64,000 nucleotides of DNA from Roseivirga misakiensis (GCF_001747105.1 NZ_MDGQ01000005.1:620001-684000); one strand, 5' to 3'. Positions 1 through 9,735 are shown, counted from the stretch's first letter. The notes: generated from the sequence alone by a model not told the origin. A program made the numbers and translations.

Positions 1-39
1 GTGATGAATAAGGTAGATTTGGAAAACGGTGAATATTAA
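1..39 (+). CDS. possible 3' end of a plus-strand gene cut by the window edge
   Basis: Frame 1 is open from the first base and stops at TAA (37-39), giving a 12-residue tail that ends in Glu-Asn-Gly-Glu-Tyr. It would converge on the next gene, whose stop lies 11 bases further on, which fits the dense packing here. Twelve codons cannot establish a gene, so this is only a possibility. Confidence 0.25.
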   Translation: MMNKVDLENGEY

Positions 40-50
40 GAGAAACCTAT

Positions 51-866
51 TCATTTAAATGAATAAGTAATGCCAAAACTATGCGTTCCTCTGATATCTA
101 TGTTCGATTGGTAGCTGTAATCTATGGCGAAAACTTCTAAAGCAAGACTGGCACCAAACGAGCGTCTGTTAGTTAATGATGAAACTCCAGACCTCAATTG
201 AATATTATCGATAAACTCATAGGCAATTCCGAATTTAAGGTCAGGAGCAAGCCCTATATCTTTTTCACCCTCTAAGAATAAGTTTAATTGATCGGTAGGA
301 TGATAATCAAACGCCATGCGAATGACTGTTGGTATATTCTCATTTGAGTCCCAGATAAATGATGACTGACTGAGGTTGTTTATGAATATGCCAAAGTTGA
401 CGGTAGGAGATAATTCGGCAATTCCACCTACGTCGACCATGAAAACACTGTTTTGTCCAAAGTCTTGGATTTGATATTGCGCCAAATTTATCTTGAGCCC
501 AAGACTCATGATCCCCATTTTTTTGGCAAACGATAAACCAATCACTTGATTACTGAATACATCATCACCGAACTTAGTGATAGACAATGCAGCCACTCCC
601 AGTTGATTTGGGAAGGAGGCAGAACCCGAAATAGTATTAAAAGGAGCGAACCCGATGATGGTTTTATAAGCAACCGTCGCGGTAGTTTCTTCGATTGAGG
701 TTAGCCCCGCTGGATTATTGAAAGCCGACCATGGTGATGACAATACTGAGGTAATGCCACCTAAGCCTGACGAAACTGGGTCAGCGTAGGGTATACCAGA
801 AGTTTGACCTTTGAGGTAAAACGAATGGAAAACAAGTAAACTAAAGAACATTAGCCTGTGGCGCAC
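51..866 (-). CDS. PorV/PorQ-like outer membrane protein
   Basis: A 271-residue protein with an N-terminal signal peptide (hydrophobic core about residues 6-18, ending before GQTSG). Alternating beta-strand sequence follows and runs to a terminal aromatic strand (GITYSFK). The early Gly-Gly-Ile-Thr segment followed by NNPAGL near residue 50 is the hallmark seen in PorV/PorQ-type proteins. These are outer membrane barrels that in Bacteroidota work with type IX secretion, or are paralogs of that machinery. The start used is GTG; an in-frame ATG five codons later (851) is equally good. It lies 58 bases after the D15-like gene on the same strand and may be its last operon member. Family assignment is fairly firm. 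Assignment to PorQ itself is not, because PorQ is usually longer. Confidence 0.65.
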   Translation of the reverse strand: MRHRLMFFSLLVFHSFYLKGQTSGIPYADPVSSGLGGITSVLSSPWSAFNNPAGLTSIEETTATVAYKTIIGFAPFNTISGSASFPNQLGVAALSITKFGDDVFSNQVIGLSFAKKMGIMSLGLKINLAQYQIQDFGQNSVFMVDVGGIAELSPTVNFGIFINNLSQSSFIWDSNENIPTVIRMAFDYHPTDQLNLFLEGEKDIGLAPDLKFGIAYEFIDNIQLRSGVSSLTNRRSFGASLALEVFAIDYSYQSNIDIRGTHSFGITYSFK

Positions 867-924
867 AAACTAATATATAAAAATATATGGATTAATTATA
901 TTTATTAAATATTAATAATGATAA

Positions 925-2349
925 TTAAATTGCTGCTTTAAAGTTGAAGAAGAGCCCAGTATTACCTTGCTTATTGACGCTATACTCTAGTCTAAAGACA
1001 AAATCATAGTATGTAACTAAGTCTACACCCAGGCCGATACTCCCCAAAAACTGATTGTTAAAAAAGTTGTTCTCGGTATTAGGAAGTGGGTTTCCTGTGT
1101 AGCCTGTATCGATGAAAACCTTTATATAAAAAGCATACGGAAGTGTTCTAAACTGATTGATTAAGCTTCGTCTGCTCAATTCTTGTACGCCGTCTAAGAC
1201 CTTAAGCCGTAAGGCGCTGCGATGAGAAATAAGGGCATTACTTTCCACGACAAACCTTTCATAACCCCTAATAAAGTCTGGCCTATACCCAAAACCTGAC
1301 CTTATGAGATAAGGGATGTCACTGGAGAAGTTTTTAAATGCTTCTGTTCGAGTGGCTAAATAGAAACCTTTTTTTAGGTCGAAGTATTTGGCATAGCTAA
1401 TTCTAGCTGTGAATAAGTCAAGATTATTGGCTATGCCAAGACCAAATTTTGTTGCTTGAAAGCTGAAATTACTACCTGTAAGTGGGTAAGCGATATAGTC
1501 TCTTTTGTCAACCCCGAATACATAGGACAACCTTAAATACTTCTGGATATTCTGACTGTCCGTATGATAGTTAGCGTTTAGGTTGAGAATCAAATCATCT
1601 ACGGATGACCTCCCATAACCCAGGCTAACGCTATGTCTTGTATAAAAACTAGGGCGGTAAGTAATGGTCCCACTGATACCAAATGATCTTCTTATAACAT
1701 TATCACTTTCAACAAATTCAAGTCTATGTCCTCTACTTTGAACACCGACAGTTTTGTTGGTGGTGAAATTGGTGGAGAATCCTAGGCCAATAGTCTGTGC
1801 ATTATTAATATAAGGGATGCTGTAGCTGAGTGAATATTGTTTTGCGAAACCGAATTGCGCCCTAACTCTAAGCTTATCGTTTCTACCGGTTAAGTTGGTG
1901 TGAATAAGCTGAGCCCCATAGTTCACCCTTCCAAAATCTCTGTTTTGATTAACCCACCATTCGGTAAAGTTTCGATCGGCAAGTTTAAAAACAGGTAGCG
2001 GAAATATATACCACCTCTCTTGAAGCCGTATCAATACATCAACCTCCGTATCGGACATGAATAGGGGGACGATTTCGACAAAGACAAAAAGTCGAGTATT
2101 AGTTAGTTTTTGCTGATCCAGAAGTACTTTTTGGGCAAAATCCTTCAGTTTGAGTTTTTCCCCTTCCTTAAAATCGACCTCTCTCAGAATGATTTCAGTA
2201 CGTGTCTTATTATTACCAGTAATGTAGATTTTCCCTACCTGAACGGTAGATTCGGGATCTAACTCAGGGATTCCTTGAGCATATATAAAGCTTGGTGCTG
2301 CAAGCAAACATATTAAATATATACACCACCAAACTCTCTTTGCCAACAC
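925..2349 (-). CDS. BamA/TamA-type (D15) outer membrane barrel protein with one POTRA-like domain
   Basis: A 474-residue protein with a signal peptide (about 1-24, ending in IYAQ). One POTRA-like module follows at about residues 36-115 (VGKIYITGNNKT, then a predicted helix and RLQERWYIF). A long beta-rich C-terminal part has the look of a 16-strand D15 barrel, including a RGY segment near residue 360 and a closing strand ending in FNFKAAI. Full BamA has five POTRA domains, so this is a short relative, probably for protein insertion or export at the outer membrane. The start is GTG, only three bases after the lgt stop, so translation with lgt is probably coupled. Specific function is unknown. 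Confidence 0.7.
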   Translation of the reverse strand: MLAKRVWWCIYLICLLAAPSFIYAQGIPELDPESTVQVGKIYITGNNKTRTEIILREVDFKEGEKLKLKDFAQKVLLDQQKLTNTRLFVFVEIVPLFMSDTEVDVLIRLQERWYIFPLPVFKLADRNFTEWWVNQNRDFGRVNYGAQLIHTNLTGRNDKLRVRAQFGFAKQYSLSYSIPYINNAQTIGLGFSTNFTTNKTVGVQSRGHRLEFVESDNVIRRSFGISGTITYRPSFYTRHSVSLGYGRSSVDDLILNLNANYHTDSQNIQKYLRLSYVFGVDKRDYIAYPLTGSNFSFQATKFGLGIANNLDLFTARISYAKYFDLKKGFYLATRTEAFKNFSSDIPYLIRSGFGYRPDFIRGYERFVVESNALISHRSALRLKVLDGVQELSRRSLINQFRTLPYAFYIKVFIDTGYTGNPLPNTENNFFNNQFLGSIGLGVDLVTYYDFVFRLEYSVNKQGNTGLFFNFKAAI

Positions 2350-2352
2350 GCG

Positions 2353-3480
2353 TTATTCAGGTTTTCTAGACTTAATAAAGACTCTTATGAGTATGAATAC
2401 CCCTAATGCCAATAAAGGAATACTTAATAATTGCCCCATATTGTAGGTCATATCATTCTCAAAGTCTACTTGGTTTTCTTTGAATGTTTCGTGAAACCAT
2501 CGTAGTGCAAAAATCCAAACAAGGAAGATGCCAATTAGTAAACCTTCTGGTGTTCTGTCCTTGTATCTTATCCAAATGCCCAAGAGAATAAAGAACAGGA
2601 TTAAGGAAGTTCCAGATTCATATAATTGTGCTGGATGACGCACTATACCCCAAGTACGAACAACTAAAGTTGGTTTCCGCTCGACCAATTTAAATTCGTA
2701 ATTCAACGGACCAGCAGGTTCGGCATAGTGTTCGTTAATATTCGAGTATCTCGTGAGAATGCTTTTGATTCTTGATTCCGCTATTTTTCGGGCATCTTGT
2801 TCAGATAGTTGTCGATTTTCGAAAGTTATTGTCAAATCAATGGGTACTATACCCGGTTCCAGCCTTTCGTCAGAGTCACTTTTGGATGCTTCTGCGCTTT
2901 CAATGCCTAAATCAGAGTCTTCAATGATCTCTTCTGCAACTCTTGCGAATACTACACCATAATCACTGCCTGTCGGTTTACCGATTATTTCTGAGTTAAC
3001 AAAGTTGCCAAACCTGATAAATACAGCCGCCAAGGCCACTGTGATTACAATGCGATCTACTATCCATAAATAGCTTTGCCCTACTCGCCTTTGTTTGCGG
3101 AATTTGAACCTAAATGGCGACCAGTTGGCATCAACGAAGTAGTGACTATATAAGTATAGCGCCGCTAAAATACCGAATGCTGCACCGTGACTCGCAAGTC
3201 CACCTTCCCATGTTCTGAAGAACATTAATGGGTCTGCTAGAAAACGTTTCGGCTCATAAAAGACTAAATGTCCCAGTCTAGCGCCCACAATTGTAGCTAA
3301 TACCATATGTACAGTAAGGGTATCTACATTCAATGGGTCTTTGCCTTCCTTTTTGAAGATTTTCACCATAATCTGGTAACCAATAATGAAACCTGAGGCG
3401 AAAAGGAGACTATACCAAACCGGAGGTTGTATGTCCTTTATAATTTCCCTCATGGGGTCCCAAACGATGTGCAAAAGCAT
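2353..3480 (-). CDS. lgt: prolipoprotein diacylglyceryl transferase
   Basis: Lgt moves the diacylglyceryl group of phosphatidylglycerol onto the lipobox cysteine of prelipoproteins at the inner membrane. About seven membrane segments are visible. The family core is present: the WEGGLASHGA segment with the essential His-Gly, GRFGNF-type RFGNFVNSEIIGKPTG, and HPAQLYES with ALRWFHE near the end. An ORF extends to 3549, but the extra 23 residues do not look like Lgt, so the ATG at 3480 (MLLHIVWDP) is preferred, giving 375 residues. Between NSEIIGKPTG and HPAQLYE lies an extra charged segment of roughly 100 residues. Many lipoproteins encoded in this window would be its substrates. Confidence 0.93.
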   Translation of the reverse strand: MLLHIVWDPMREIIKDIQPPVWYSLLFASGFIIGYQIMVKIFKKEGKDPLNVDTLTVHMVLATIVGARLGHLVFYEPKRFLADPLMFFRTWEGGLASHGAAFGILAALYLYSHYFVDANWSPFRFKFRKQRRVGQSYLWIVDRIVITVALAAVFIRFGNFVNSEIIGKPTGSDYGVVFARVAEEIIEDSDLGIESAEASKSDSDERLEPGIVPIDLTITFENRQLSEQDARKIAESRIKSILTRYSNINEHYAEPAGPLNYEFKLVERKPTLVVRTWGIVRHPAQLYESGTSLILFFILLGIWIRYKDRTPEGLLIGIFLVWIFALRWFHETFKENQVDFENDMTYNMGQLLSIPLLALGVFILIRVFIKSRKPE

Positions 3481-3614
3481 TTTTAACAGTTTTGTGGAGG
3501 CAACAAATATATGGGAATTACGAAGAGAAATGAGATTCAGTATACCCAAAGATTCGTAAAATTCAATTTAGGTATGCTTGAAGACGAAATTATCCCAAAT
3601 ACCTGGCAACTTGA

Positions 3615-5471
3615 CTAGTCGGCAAGGGCTTCTAGTTCTGCTAATTCTTCATAGAAACTGGCCGATAATATCGGAAACCTACACCACGTGCGAGGGTCTA
3701 CATTGAACTCATCTAAATGAAAAGCAGGTGCCAACCGTTCTCTCTTCCATTGATTTCGACTCCAAAGCAGATAGAATTTCCTAATATGAGTTTTCAGCAA
3801 ATCCGATGACTCAAGATTAGCTAGTTTTAATTCCTGATACACCTCAACAGGCGATTGACGATCAAGAATGGCAAGCTTTTCTATTTCTACCATTATGTGA
3901 TAAGGCATTAAGTCATCTTCGTCAGTCTGCTTATCGCTGATGGGTCTCAGCTCAGCTGTTGGAGGTAATTCATTAATTGCCGCCAAACCACTGTAACCCA
4001 TTTCATCTTCGGCAAACTTTAACCACTTTCTAATGAAATCTTTGTCGACGCTCGAAATAGGAGCAATACTGCCACTGGTATCTCCGTCCATAGTAGCATA
4101 ACCAACATCTCCCTCACTTCTATTTGACGTCGTGATCAGCAAGGTATTCGTGATGTTCGTCAGCATCCAGATTATAGGACTTCTAGAGCGTGCTTGAATG
4201 TTTTGTAAAGCGAGATCATCTTTATCCCAAGTGAGTTCACGATCCAGTACTCTTTCAATAGTCTCTGTATAAGATGCTACAGGTTGATCTATTTCCCAGT
4301 TGTAGAACTTAGCGCCTATTGAATCAGCCAAAGTTTTAGCTGCATTTAATGTGGTTTGAGATGAATTTTTGGTGCCCTGATAAGCAGTGTTGAATAGGCT
4401 ATTCACAACTTCCTTTTCAGTTTTAGCTTCAAGGTCGGATTTATGGATATTCTTTAAGAAGGATTCCTTACCCAGTTGATGGATACCTAGCCTAACCATT
4501 TCGGCCACCATTACAGCGCAAGTAGCAGAATCGGCTCCTCCGCTCAAGGAAAGCGTAAAGCCTTGGCTTCTACTTTTTCTCATGTAGTCGTATAGTGCCA
4601 ATGCACAGGCTTTAGGGAATTCTAAATTTTTGGGTAGTATGGGAGCGACGAATTCCTTATTCGGAATTGAGGTCTCATCTGGCGCTATATCCACATGCCG
4701 TAGCCGATAGGGCTGGAAGGAGAGGAGCTCATTTCTCAGGTAGGTCGACCCTTGTTGTGCTATAATGATTTCTCCGTCATAAATCATTCGACCTGCCTCA
4801 TTGCCTAATAAATTAGCATAAACGTATGTGCAATTAAAGTTCTTCGACGAAGATTCTACTAACGCAATACGTTCTTTGGTTTTTTGCATCGCAAAATGGC
4901 TCGCACTTGGATTTAAGATTAGGTTAACCCCTCGATCTATAAGCCTACAAGCAGGCCGGTCGGCACCGCGCCAGGCATCTTCACAAATTTCGAAACCTAT
5001 CTTCCAATCTTCGAAATCGAATGTCAGATCACCAATAGGATAGTTAACGCCCATAAGTTCGATGGAACTCGTTACACCAACTGGCCATGGGTTAAACCAG
5101 CGGGGCTCATAGTGAACCCCATCCAATGCCATATATTGCTTAGCATATACGCCTTTAATCTCTTTGTTGTGGACTACAACAGCTGTATTATAAAGGCGAT
5201 TCTCGTGTCGTAGTGGTAAATTGAAGGAAGTAAAAATCCCTTCCGTTTCTTCGATTAATTCTGGTAAATAAGAAAGTGCTTTTTCGGGAAGCCAATGACT
5301 TAAAAACAGGTCTTCACAGCCATATCCGGTGATTGAAAGTTCGGGTAGGCACAATAATTCAACGCGCGTTTTTCGTGCACCTTCGAGGATCGCTTTTAAG
5401 CGCGAGACATTGCCTTTCCAATCTAATGGTGTTTGATTGACAGTAGCTCCAGCAACTCTATATTTTCGCAT
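3615..5471 (-). CDS. nadE: glutamine-dependent NAD+ synthetase
   Basis: A 618-residue two-domain enzyme that makes NAD+ from deamido-NAD+, ATP and glutamine. The N-terminal nitrilase-type glutaminase domain shows its triad at Glu44 (CLPELS), Lys111 (GVYAK) and Cys163 (FEICEDAW). The C-terminal ATP-pyrophosphatase domain carries the P-loop SGGADS at 310-315 and the later YATMDGDTSGS segment. Length and order match the long bacterial form that feeds ammonia between domains. Its ATG overlaps the rnc stop codon by one base (TAATG), so the two are likely translationally coupled at the end of the acpP-fabF-rnc-nadE run. Confidence 0.95.
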   Translation of the reverse strand: MRKYRVAGATVNQTPLDWKGNVSRLKAILEGARKTRVELLCLPELSITGYGCEDLFLSHWLPEKALSYLPELIEETEGIFTSFNLPLRHENRLYNTAVVVHNKEIKGVYAKQYMALDGVHYEPRWFNPWPVGVTSSIELMGVNYPIGDLTFDFEDWKIGFEICEDAWRGADRPACRLIDRGVNLILNPSASHFAMQKTKERIALVESSSKNFNCTYVYANLLGNEAGRMIYDGEIIIAQQGSTYLRNELLSFQPYRLRHVDIAPDETSIPNKEFVAPILPKNLEFPKACALALYDYMRKSRSQGFTLSLSGGADSATCAVMVAEMVRLGIHQLGKESFLKNIHKSDLEAKTEKEVVNSLFNTAYQGTKNSSQTTLNAAKTLADSIGAKFYNWEIDQPVASYTETIERVLDRELTWDKDDLALQNIQARSRSPIIWMLTNITNTLLITTSNRSEGDVGYATMDGDTSGSIAPISSVDKDFIRKWLKFAEDEMGYSGLAAINELPPTAELRPISDKQTDEDDLMPYHIMVEIEKLAILDRQSPVEVYQELKLANLESSDLLKTHIRKFYLLWSRNQWKRERLAPAFHLDEFNVDPRTWCRFPILSASFYEELAELEALAD

Positions 5472-6217
5472 TACTCAATTTCAAGTATTGTACAGGCCTC
5501 TCGGGCGGCGTCTTGTTCAGCCTTCTTTTTACTTAAACCATGGCCTTTAGCGATTGGTTCGTCATCTATCTGTATTTGAATGATGAACTCTTTGAAATGT
5601 CCTTTATCAATAGTTTGAATATGCTCGAAATTTGGTGTCTTCGAGTTTTTCTGCGTCCACTCGATGAGCTTACTCTTATAGTTCTTTGTGGTATTAATTA
5701 TTTCCTCTAAATCATAATGAGGCTTGAGGAGCTTTTGAACGATGAACTTCCTCGAAGTATTGAATCCCTTATCTACATAAACTGCCCCAACTAATGCTTC
5801 CAAAGCATTTCCGTAAAGAGATTTATGTGAGTTTGGCGTTTTTCTCTTTTTATCGAACCGCACAATCTGGGGTATCCCAATAGTCCGCGCTACATGATTT
5901 AGAGAATCCCTGCTGACAATCCTTGATCTTAATTCAGTAAGAAAACCTTCATCTTTAAAAGGAAATTTTTTAAAAAGATATTCGGCTACAACAAGGCCTA
6001 AGACTGCGTCTCCAAGGTATTCCAGACGCTCATTAGACTCTTTAAAGCCCTTTTTCACAGATTTAGCGACAGAAGTGTGCTGAACCGCAATTTGATAGGG
6101 TTTCAAGTTAAAAGGCTTGGTTCCAACTATCATTTTGATAGAGGAAACAAGCCTTCTTTCTTCTTTTGAATATTTTTTAAAAACTGATTTTAAACGGTTA
6201 TTTGTCAACCGACCCAT
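5471..6217 (-). CDS. rnc: ribonuclease III
   Basis: A 248-residue double-strand-specific endoribonuclease for rRNA and mRNA processing. The RNase III signature ERLEYLGDAVLG is at 63-74 with the catalytic acidic residues, and a second acidic cluster is in NALEALVGAVYVDKG. A double-stranded RNA-binding domain fills about 173-246 (LIEWTQKN, GHGLSKKKAEQDAA). It sits directly after fabF with a one-base TAATG overlap and before nadE with another. The order acpP, fabF, rnc is a common arrangement in bacteria, including Bacteroidota. Confidence 0.96.
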   Translation of the reverse strand: MGRLTNNRLKSVFKKYSKEERRLVSSIKMIVGTKPFNLKPYQIAVQHTSVAKSVKKGFKESNERLEYLGDAVLGLVVAEYLFKKFPFKDEGFLTELRSRIVSRDSLNHVARTIGIPQIVRFDKKRKTPNSHKSLYGNALEALVGAVYVDKGFNTSRKFIVQKLLKPHYDLEEIINTTKNYKSKLIEWTQKNSKTPNFEHIQTIDKGHFKEFIIQIQIDDEPIAKGHGLSKKKAEQDAAREACTILEIE

Positions 6218-7467
6218 TAATCAATTTTTCTAAAGACAACTGAGGTGTTGTGACCACCAAAACCAAATGTGTTACTCAATGCTGCGTTTACAACCCTTTT
6301 CTGCGCCTTATTAAAGGTGAAGTTAAGTTTAGGGTCGAATCGCTCATCATCCGTAAAGTGATTGATTGTTGGAGGAACAATTTGATGCTTGATTGCCATA
6401 ACACTTGCTATAGCCTCTATGGCACCGGCTGCACCTAATAAGTGACCAGTCATAGATTTGGTTGAGCTAATATTTAGCTTGTAAGCGTGCTCTCCAAAGA
6501 CTTTTTCAATCGCTATGACTTCACTCACATCTCCTAAAGGAGTAGAAGTACCGTGAACGTTGATGTAATCAATCTCTTCAGGTTTCATCTGAGCATCTTC
6601 TAACACATTCAGCATTACATTATATGCACCTAGACCCTCAGGATGAGGAGCCGTAATGTGATGAGCATCGGCAGACATACCGCCACCAACTAACTCAGCA
6701 TAAATCTTAGCACCACGCGCCTTTGCGTGTTCGTATTCTTCTAAAATTAGAGCACCACTACCTTCGCCTAACACAAAACCATCCCGATCTTTGTCGAAAG
6801 GTCTTGATGCGGTTTGAGGAGAGTCGTTTCTTTCAGATAGTGCTCTCATAGCGTTAAATCCACCCATTCCTGCTTCTACTACTGAAGCCTCAGAACCACC
6901 CGTGATCATCACTTTTGCTTTGCCTAGTTTAATGTAGGTCATCGCATCGATCATGGCGTTGGTTGCCGAAGCACATGCAGAAACAGTCACGAAGTTTGGT
7001 CCGTGAAAACCGTATTTCATGGAAATCATACCTGCAGAGATATCAGATATCATCTTTGGTATGAAGAATGGATTAAATCTTGGGTTTCTTTCTCCAGTGG
7101 TGAAGTTTTCTACTTCATCCTGAAATGTTTTGAGACCACCAATTCCAGAACCCCAAATAACTCCCGCTTTGAGCTTATCGATAGCATCTAGGTCTAAACC
7201 TGAGTCCTCAATAGCTTGAGTAGAAGTTATCATTGCGTACTGAGTAAAAGGGTCCATCTTTCTTACTTCCTTTCTATCGAAGTAATCGAGCGGATTATAA
7301 TCTTTTAACTCGCAGGCAAATTTGGTCTTGAAATTCGTAGGATCGAATCTTGTGATCGGACCAGCCCCACTCACACCATTTATCAGGTTATTCCAGTAAT
7401 CATTCAGATTGTTGCCTAATGGTGTAAGTGCGCCAAGTCCAGTGACTACAACTCTTTTTAATTGCAT
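6217..7467 (-). CDS. fabF: beta-ketoacyl-ACP synthase II
   Basis: A 416-residue condensing enzyme of fatty acid elongation that uses malonyl-ACP to extend acyl-ACP. The catalytic Cys165 lies in VSACASATNA, the two histidines are His305 (NVHGTSTPLGD) and His342 (MTGHLLGAAGA), and the conserved lysine is Lys337 (STKSM). The length is normal for FabF and no residue is missing. It is 27 bases downstream of acpP and overlaps rnc by one base. The adjacent ACP is its substrate carrier. Confidence 0.96.
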   Translation of the reverse strand: MQLKRVVVTGLGALTPLGNNLNDYWNNLINGVSGAGPITRFDPTNFKTKFACELKDYNPLDYFDRKEVRKMDPFTQYAMITSTQAIEDSGLDLDAIDKLKAGVIWGSGIGGLKTFQDEVENFTTGERNPRFNPFFIPKMISDISAGMISMKYGFHGPNFVTVSACASATNAMIDAMTYIKLGKAKVMITGGSEASVVEAGMGGFNAMRALSERNDSPQTASRPFDKDRDGFVLGEGSGALILEEYEHAKARGAKIYAELVGGGMSADAHHITAPHPEGLGAYNVMLNVLEDAQMKPEEIDYINVHGTSTPLGDVSEVIAIEKVFGEHAYKLNISSTKSMTGHLLGAAGAIEAIASVMAIKHQIVPPTINHFTDDERFDPKLNFTFNKAQKRVVNAALSNTFGFGGHNTSVVFRKID

Positions 7468-7494
7468 ATGGGAGTCGTAATAGTAAGGGTTATA

Positions 7495-7731
7495 TTATTG
7501 TACGTTTGCTTCCAAGTAAGAAATTGCATCACCTACTGTAGCGATGTTCTCAGCTTGGTCATCAGGAATAGAAATGTTGAATTCTTTTTCGAATTCCATG
7601 ATCAATTCCACAGTGTCAAGAGAATCAGCGCCTAAGTCATTCGTAAAGCTCGCTTCTGGCGTAACTTCAGAATCCTCAACTCCTAATTTATCTATGATGA
7701 TACTCTTCACTTTTGATGCTACTTCTGACAT
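7495..7731 (-). CDS. acpP: acyl carrier protein
   Basis: A 78-residue acidic four-helix carrier of growing acyl chains. The phosphopantetheine attachment serine is Ser37 in [17 protein letters not shown], the canonical motif. First gene of the minus-strand acpP-fabF-rnc-nadE group. A Bacteroidota-type promoter can be placed just upstream (7761-7790). Confidence 0.97.
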   Translation of the reverse strand: MSEVASKVKSIIIDKLGVEDSEVTPEASFTNDLGADSLDTVELIMEFEKEFNISIPDDQAENIATVGDAISYLEANVQ

Positions 7732-7760
7732 TTTGGATAATATTTAGTTAAAACTCGGTG

Positions 7761-7790
7761 CAAAGAAATGCAATTTAAGGTTAATGTCAA
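7761..7790 (-). promoter_or_regulatory. probable promoter of acpP-fabF-rnc-nadE
   Basis: On the minus strand, TTG (7788-7790) is followed after 19 bases by TTTCTTTG (7761-7768). The Bacteroidota sigma-A consensus is TTG, 19-21 bases, TAnnTTTG, so this differs in one position of the -7 box. It lies about 30 bases upstream of the acpP start in the divergent gap to the IPExxxVDY gene. Inferred from consensus only. Confidence 0.5.
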
Positions 7791-7842
7791 ACATATTTTT
7801 TAATCTTGTCTTTACTGATAAACGGTGCTAATTCTGATTGAT

Positions 7843-8271
7843 ATGGCCAAAAATAAATTAGAAATAACGTACGATTATGACTTTCCCCTTTGGGCGTTAA
7901 ATGCAAATGCAAAACCCTATAAACTGGCTTGGAGTATTAATCAAGAACTAGACTTGGCACTCACGAAAGTGGAAAACTTGAAGATCGGCTTTACGGGTGG
8001 TAAAAGCTTGAGTATTGTCAATTATAACGATATCAACGAATTCAGAGCGATCCGATTATTAAGAAATAGGGCGGAGGAAAGCGAAGGGCAATTTGATGCA
8101 TTTTTGGTGCCTGAAATGAAGAATTTCGATTATTTCATAGTTTTGGAAAACGAATCCCAAACTTTAGATGAGAATGCTTTTTTTAGCAAAATCAAAGAAA
8201 TACCTTTCGTGCAATTTGCAATAAAAGTAAATATCAAATCACTGAAATCCAGAGATAACCTCATTTTCTAA
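7843..8271 (+). CDS. IPExxxVDY family protein
   Basis: A small protein (142 residues from the ATG at 7843; a GTG six codons earlier, at 7825, is less likely). It carries the motif Val-Pro-Glu-Met-Lys-Asn-Phe-Asp-Tyr near its middle, a variant of the IPExxxVDY signature that names this uncharacterised Bacteroidota family. No signal peptide or membrane segment is seen. One base separates it from pyk, and it is divergent from acpP. This arrangement is common in the phylum and suggests a link to central carbon or lipid metabolism, but its function is unknown. Confidence 0.75.
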   Translation: MAKNKLEITYDYDFPLWALNANAKPYKLAWSINQELDLALTKVENLKIGFTGGKSLSIVNYNDINEFRAIRLLRNRAEESEGQFDAFLVPEMKNFDYFIVLENESQTLDENAFFSKIKEIPFVQFAIKVNIKSLKSRDNLIF

Positions 8272-8272
8272 G

Positions 8273-9706
8273 ATGAATCACCAAAGAATCAATAAGCGAG
8301 CAAAAATTGTAGCTACCGTAGGTCCTGCAAGTCAGTCTAAAGAGATGTTGACAGAATTAGCACGGTCAGGTGTGAATGTTTTTAGACTTAACTTCTCCCA
8401 CGGAGAACATAGCACTCATGCTGAAGTCATAAAACGAATTCGCGAGATTAACAATGAACTTGGGATTCATATCTCTATTCTTCAAGACTTACAAGGCCCT
8501 AAAATAAGAGTAGAACAAGTCGAGAATGGCGAAGTGTTCATAGAAGAAGGTGATGAATTAATTATCACTAACGAATCTTGTTTAGGTACATCCAAAAAAG
8601 TGAGTACTTCTTATCAAGCACTTCCAAACGATGTCCAAATTGGAGACATGGTCCTGATCGATGATGGAAATTTAGAACTGGCCGTAAAGGAAGTCAATGG
8701 GGGTGAAGTTACCTGCGAAGTGAAGTATGGTGGATCATTAAAATCTAGAAAAGGTATAAACCTACCTTTTACTAACGTTTCGGCTCCCGCCTTAACCGAA
8801 AAGGATAAAAATGATTTAGCATTCGGAATAGAGCAGGGTGTGGATTGGATTGCCTTGTCCTTTGTGAGAAGTGCCGAGGACATAATAGACCTTAAAGAGC
8901 GCATCGGGAAGTCTGGTAAAGATATTCGTGTGATTGCCAAAATTGAAAAACCAGAAGCGCTACAGAATATTGACGATATCATTAAAGTTTCAGACGCTCT
9001 TATGGTCGCCAGAGGTGATCTAGGAGTTGAGATAGTCATGGAAGAGGTGCCAATGGCGCAGAAAATGATGGTTGAAAAGTGTAATATGGCTGCCAAGCCA
9101 GTAATCATTGCTACTCAAATGATGGAGAGTATGATCAAGAATCCTAGACCAACGCGTGCCGAAACTAATGATGTTGCCAATGCAGTTTTGGACGGAGCGG
9201 ATGCTTTAATGCTATCTGCTGAGACTGCTGCGGGTAAATATCCTGTAGAAACTGTTCAGACCATGGCGAGTACCATTGCTTCGGTAGAACAGTCGGGTGG
9301 TATTTATGATAAAGTTAATTCTCCTGACAGAGAGAGTGATACTTTCATGAATGATAATATCTTGTATGGTGCTTGTAAACTGAGTGATAGGGTAAATGCG
9401 AAGGCAATAATCGGTAATACTGTTTCAGGCTATACAGCTTTTAAACTATCATCAAGTCGTCCGAAAGCACGTATTTTCATTTTTACACCAAACAAAAACC
9501 TACTTACCAAACTTGGTTTGGTTTGGGGAGTAGAAGGTTTCAATTACGACAATACTGTGTCAACTGATCAAACATTTTTAGATCAAGAACGCATGTTAAA
9601 GGAGGCTGGTCAAATTGAAAGTGGCGACATATTTATTTCTACAGCGAGCATGCCGATTTTTGCTAAAGGAAGAACGAATATGCTCAAATTGAATATCACT
9701 GATTAA
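8273..9706 (+). CDS. pyk: pyruvate kinase
   Basis: A 477-residue glycolytic enzyme converting phosphoenolpyruvate and ADP to pyruvate and ATP. Visible are the N-terminal AKIVATVGPAS, the substrate-binding FRLNFSHG, the active-site lysine region IAKIEKPEAL, VARGDLGVE, and the nucleotide and Mg site around TQMMESMI and PTRAETNDVANAV. The B domain lies between about residues 70 and 170. Length and motifs are normal. The start is one base after the stop of the upstream IPExxxVDY gene, so the two are surely co-transcribed. Confidence 0.96.
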   Translation: MNHQRINKRAKIVATVGPASQSKEMLTELARSGVNVFRLNFSHGEHSTHAEVIKRIREINNELGIHISILQDLQGPKIRVEQVENGEVFIEEGDELIITNESCLGTSKKVSTSYQALPNDVQIGDMVLIDDGNLELAVKEVNGGEVTCEVKYGGSLKSRKGINLPFTNVSAPALTEKDKNDLAFGIEQGVDWIALSFVRSAEDIIDLKERIGKSGKDIRVIAKIEKPEALQNIDDIIKVSDALMVARGDLGVEIVMEEVPMAQKMMVEKCNMAAKPVIIATQMMESMIKNPRPTRAETNDVANAVLDGADALMLSAETAAGKYPVETVQTMASTIASVEQSGGIYDKVNSPDRESDTFMNDNILYGACKLSDRVNAKAIIGNTVSGYTAFKLSSSRPKARIFIFTPNKNLLTKLGLVWGVEGFNYDNTVSTDQTFLDQERMLKEAGQIESGDIFISTASMPIFAKGRTNMLKLNITD

Positions 9707-9735
9707 TCCCGAGATTCAAGGATACACTGTAAATT

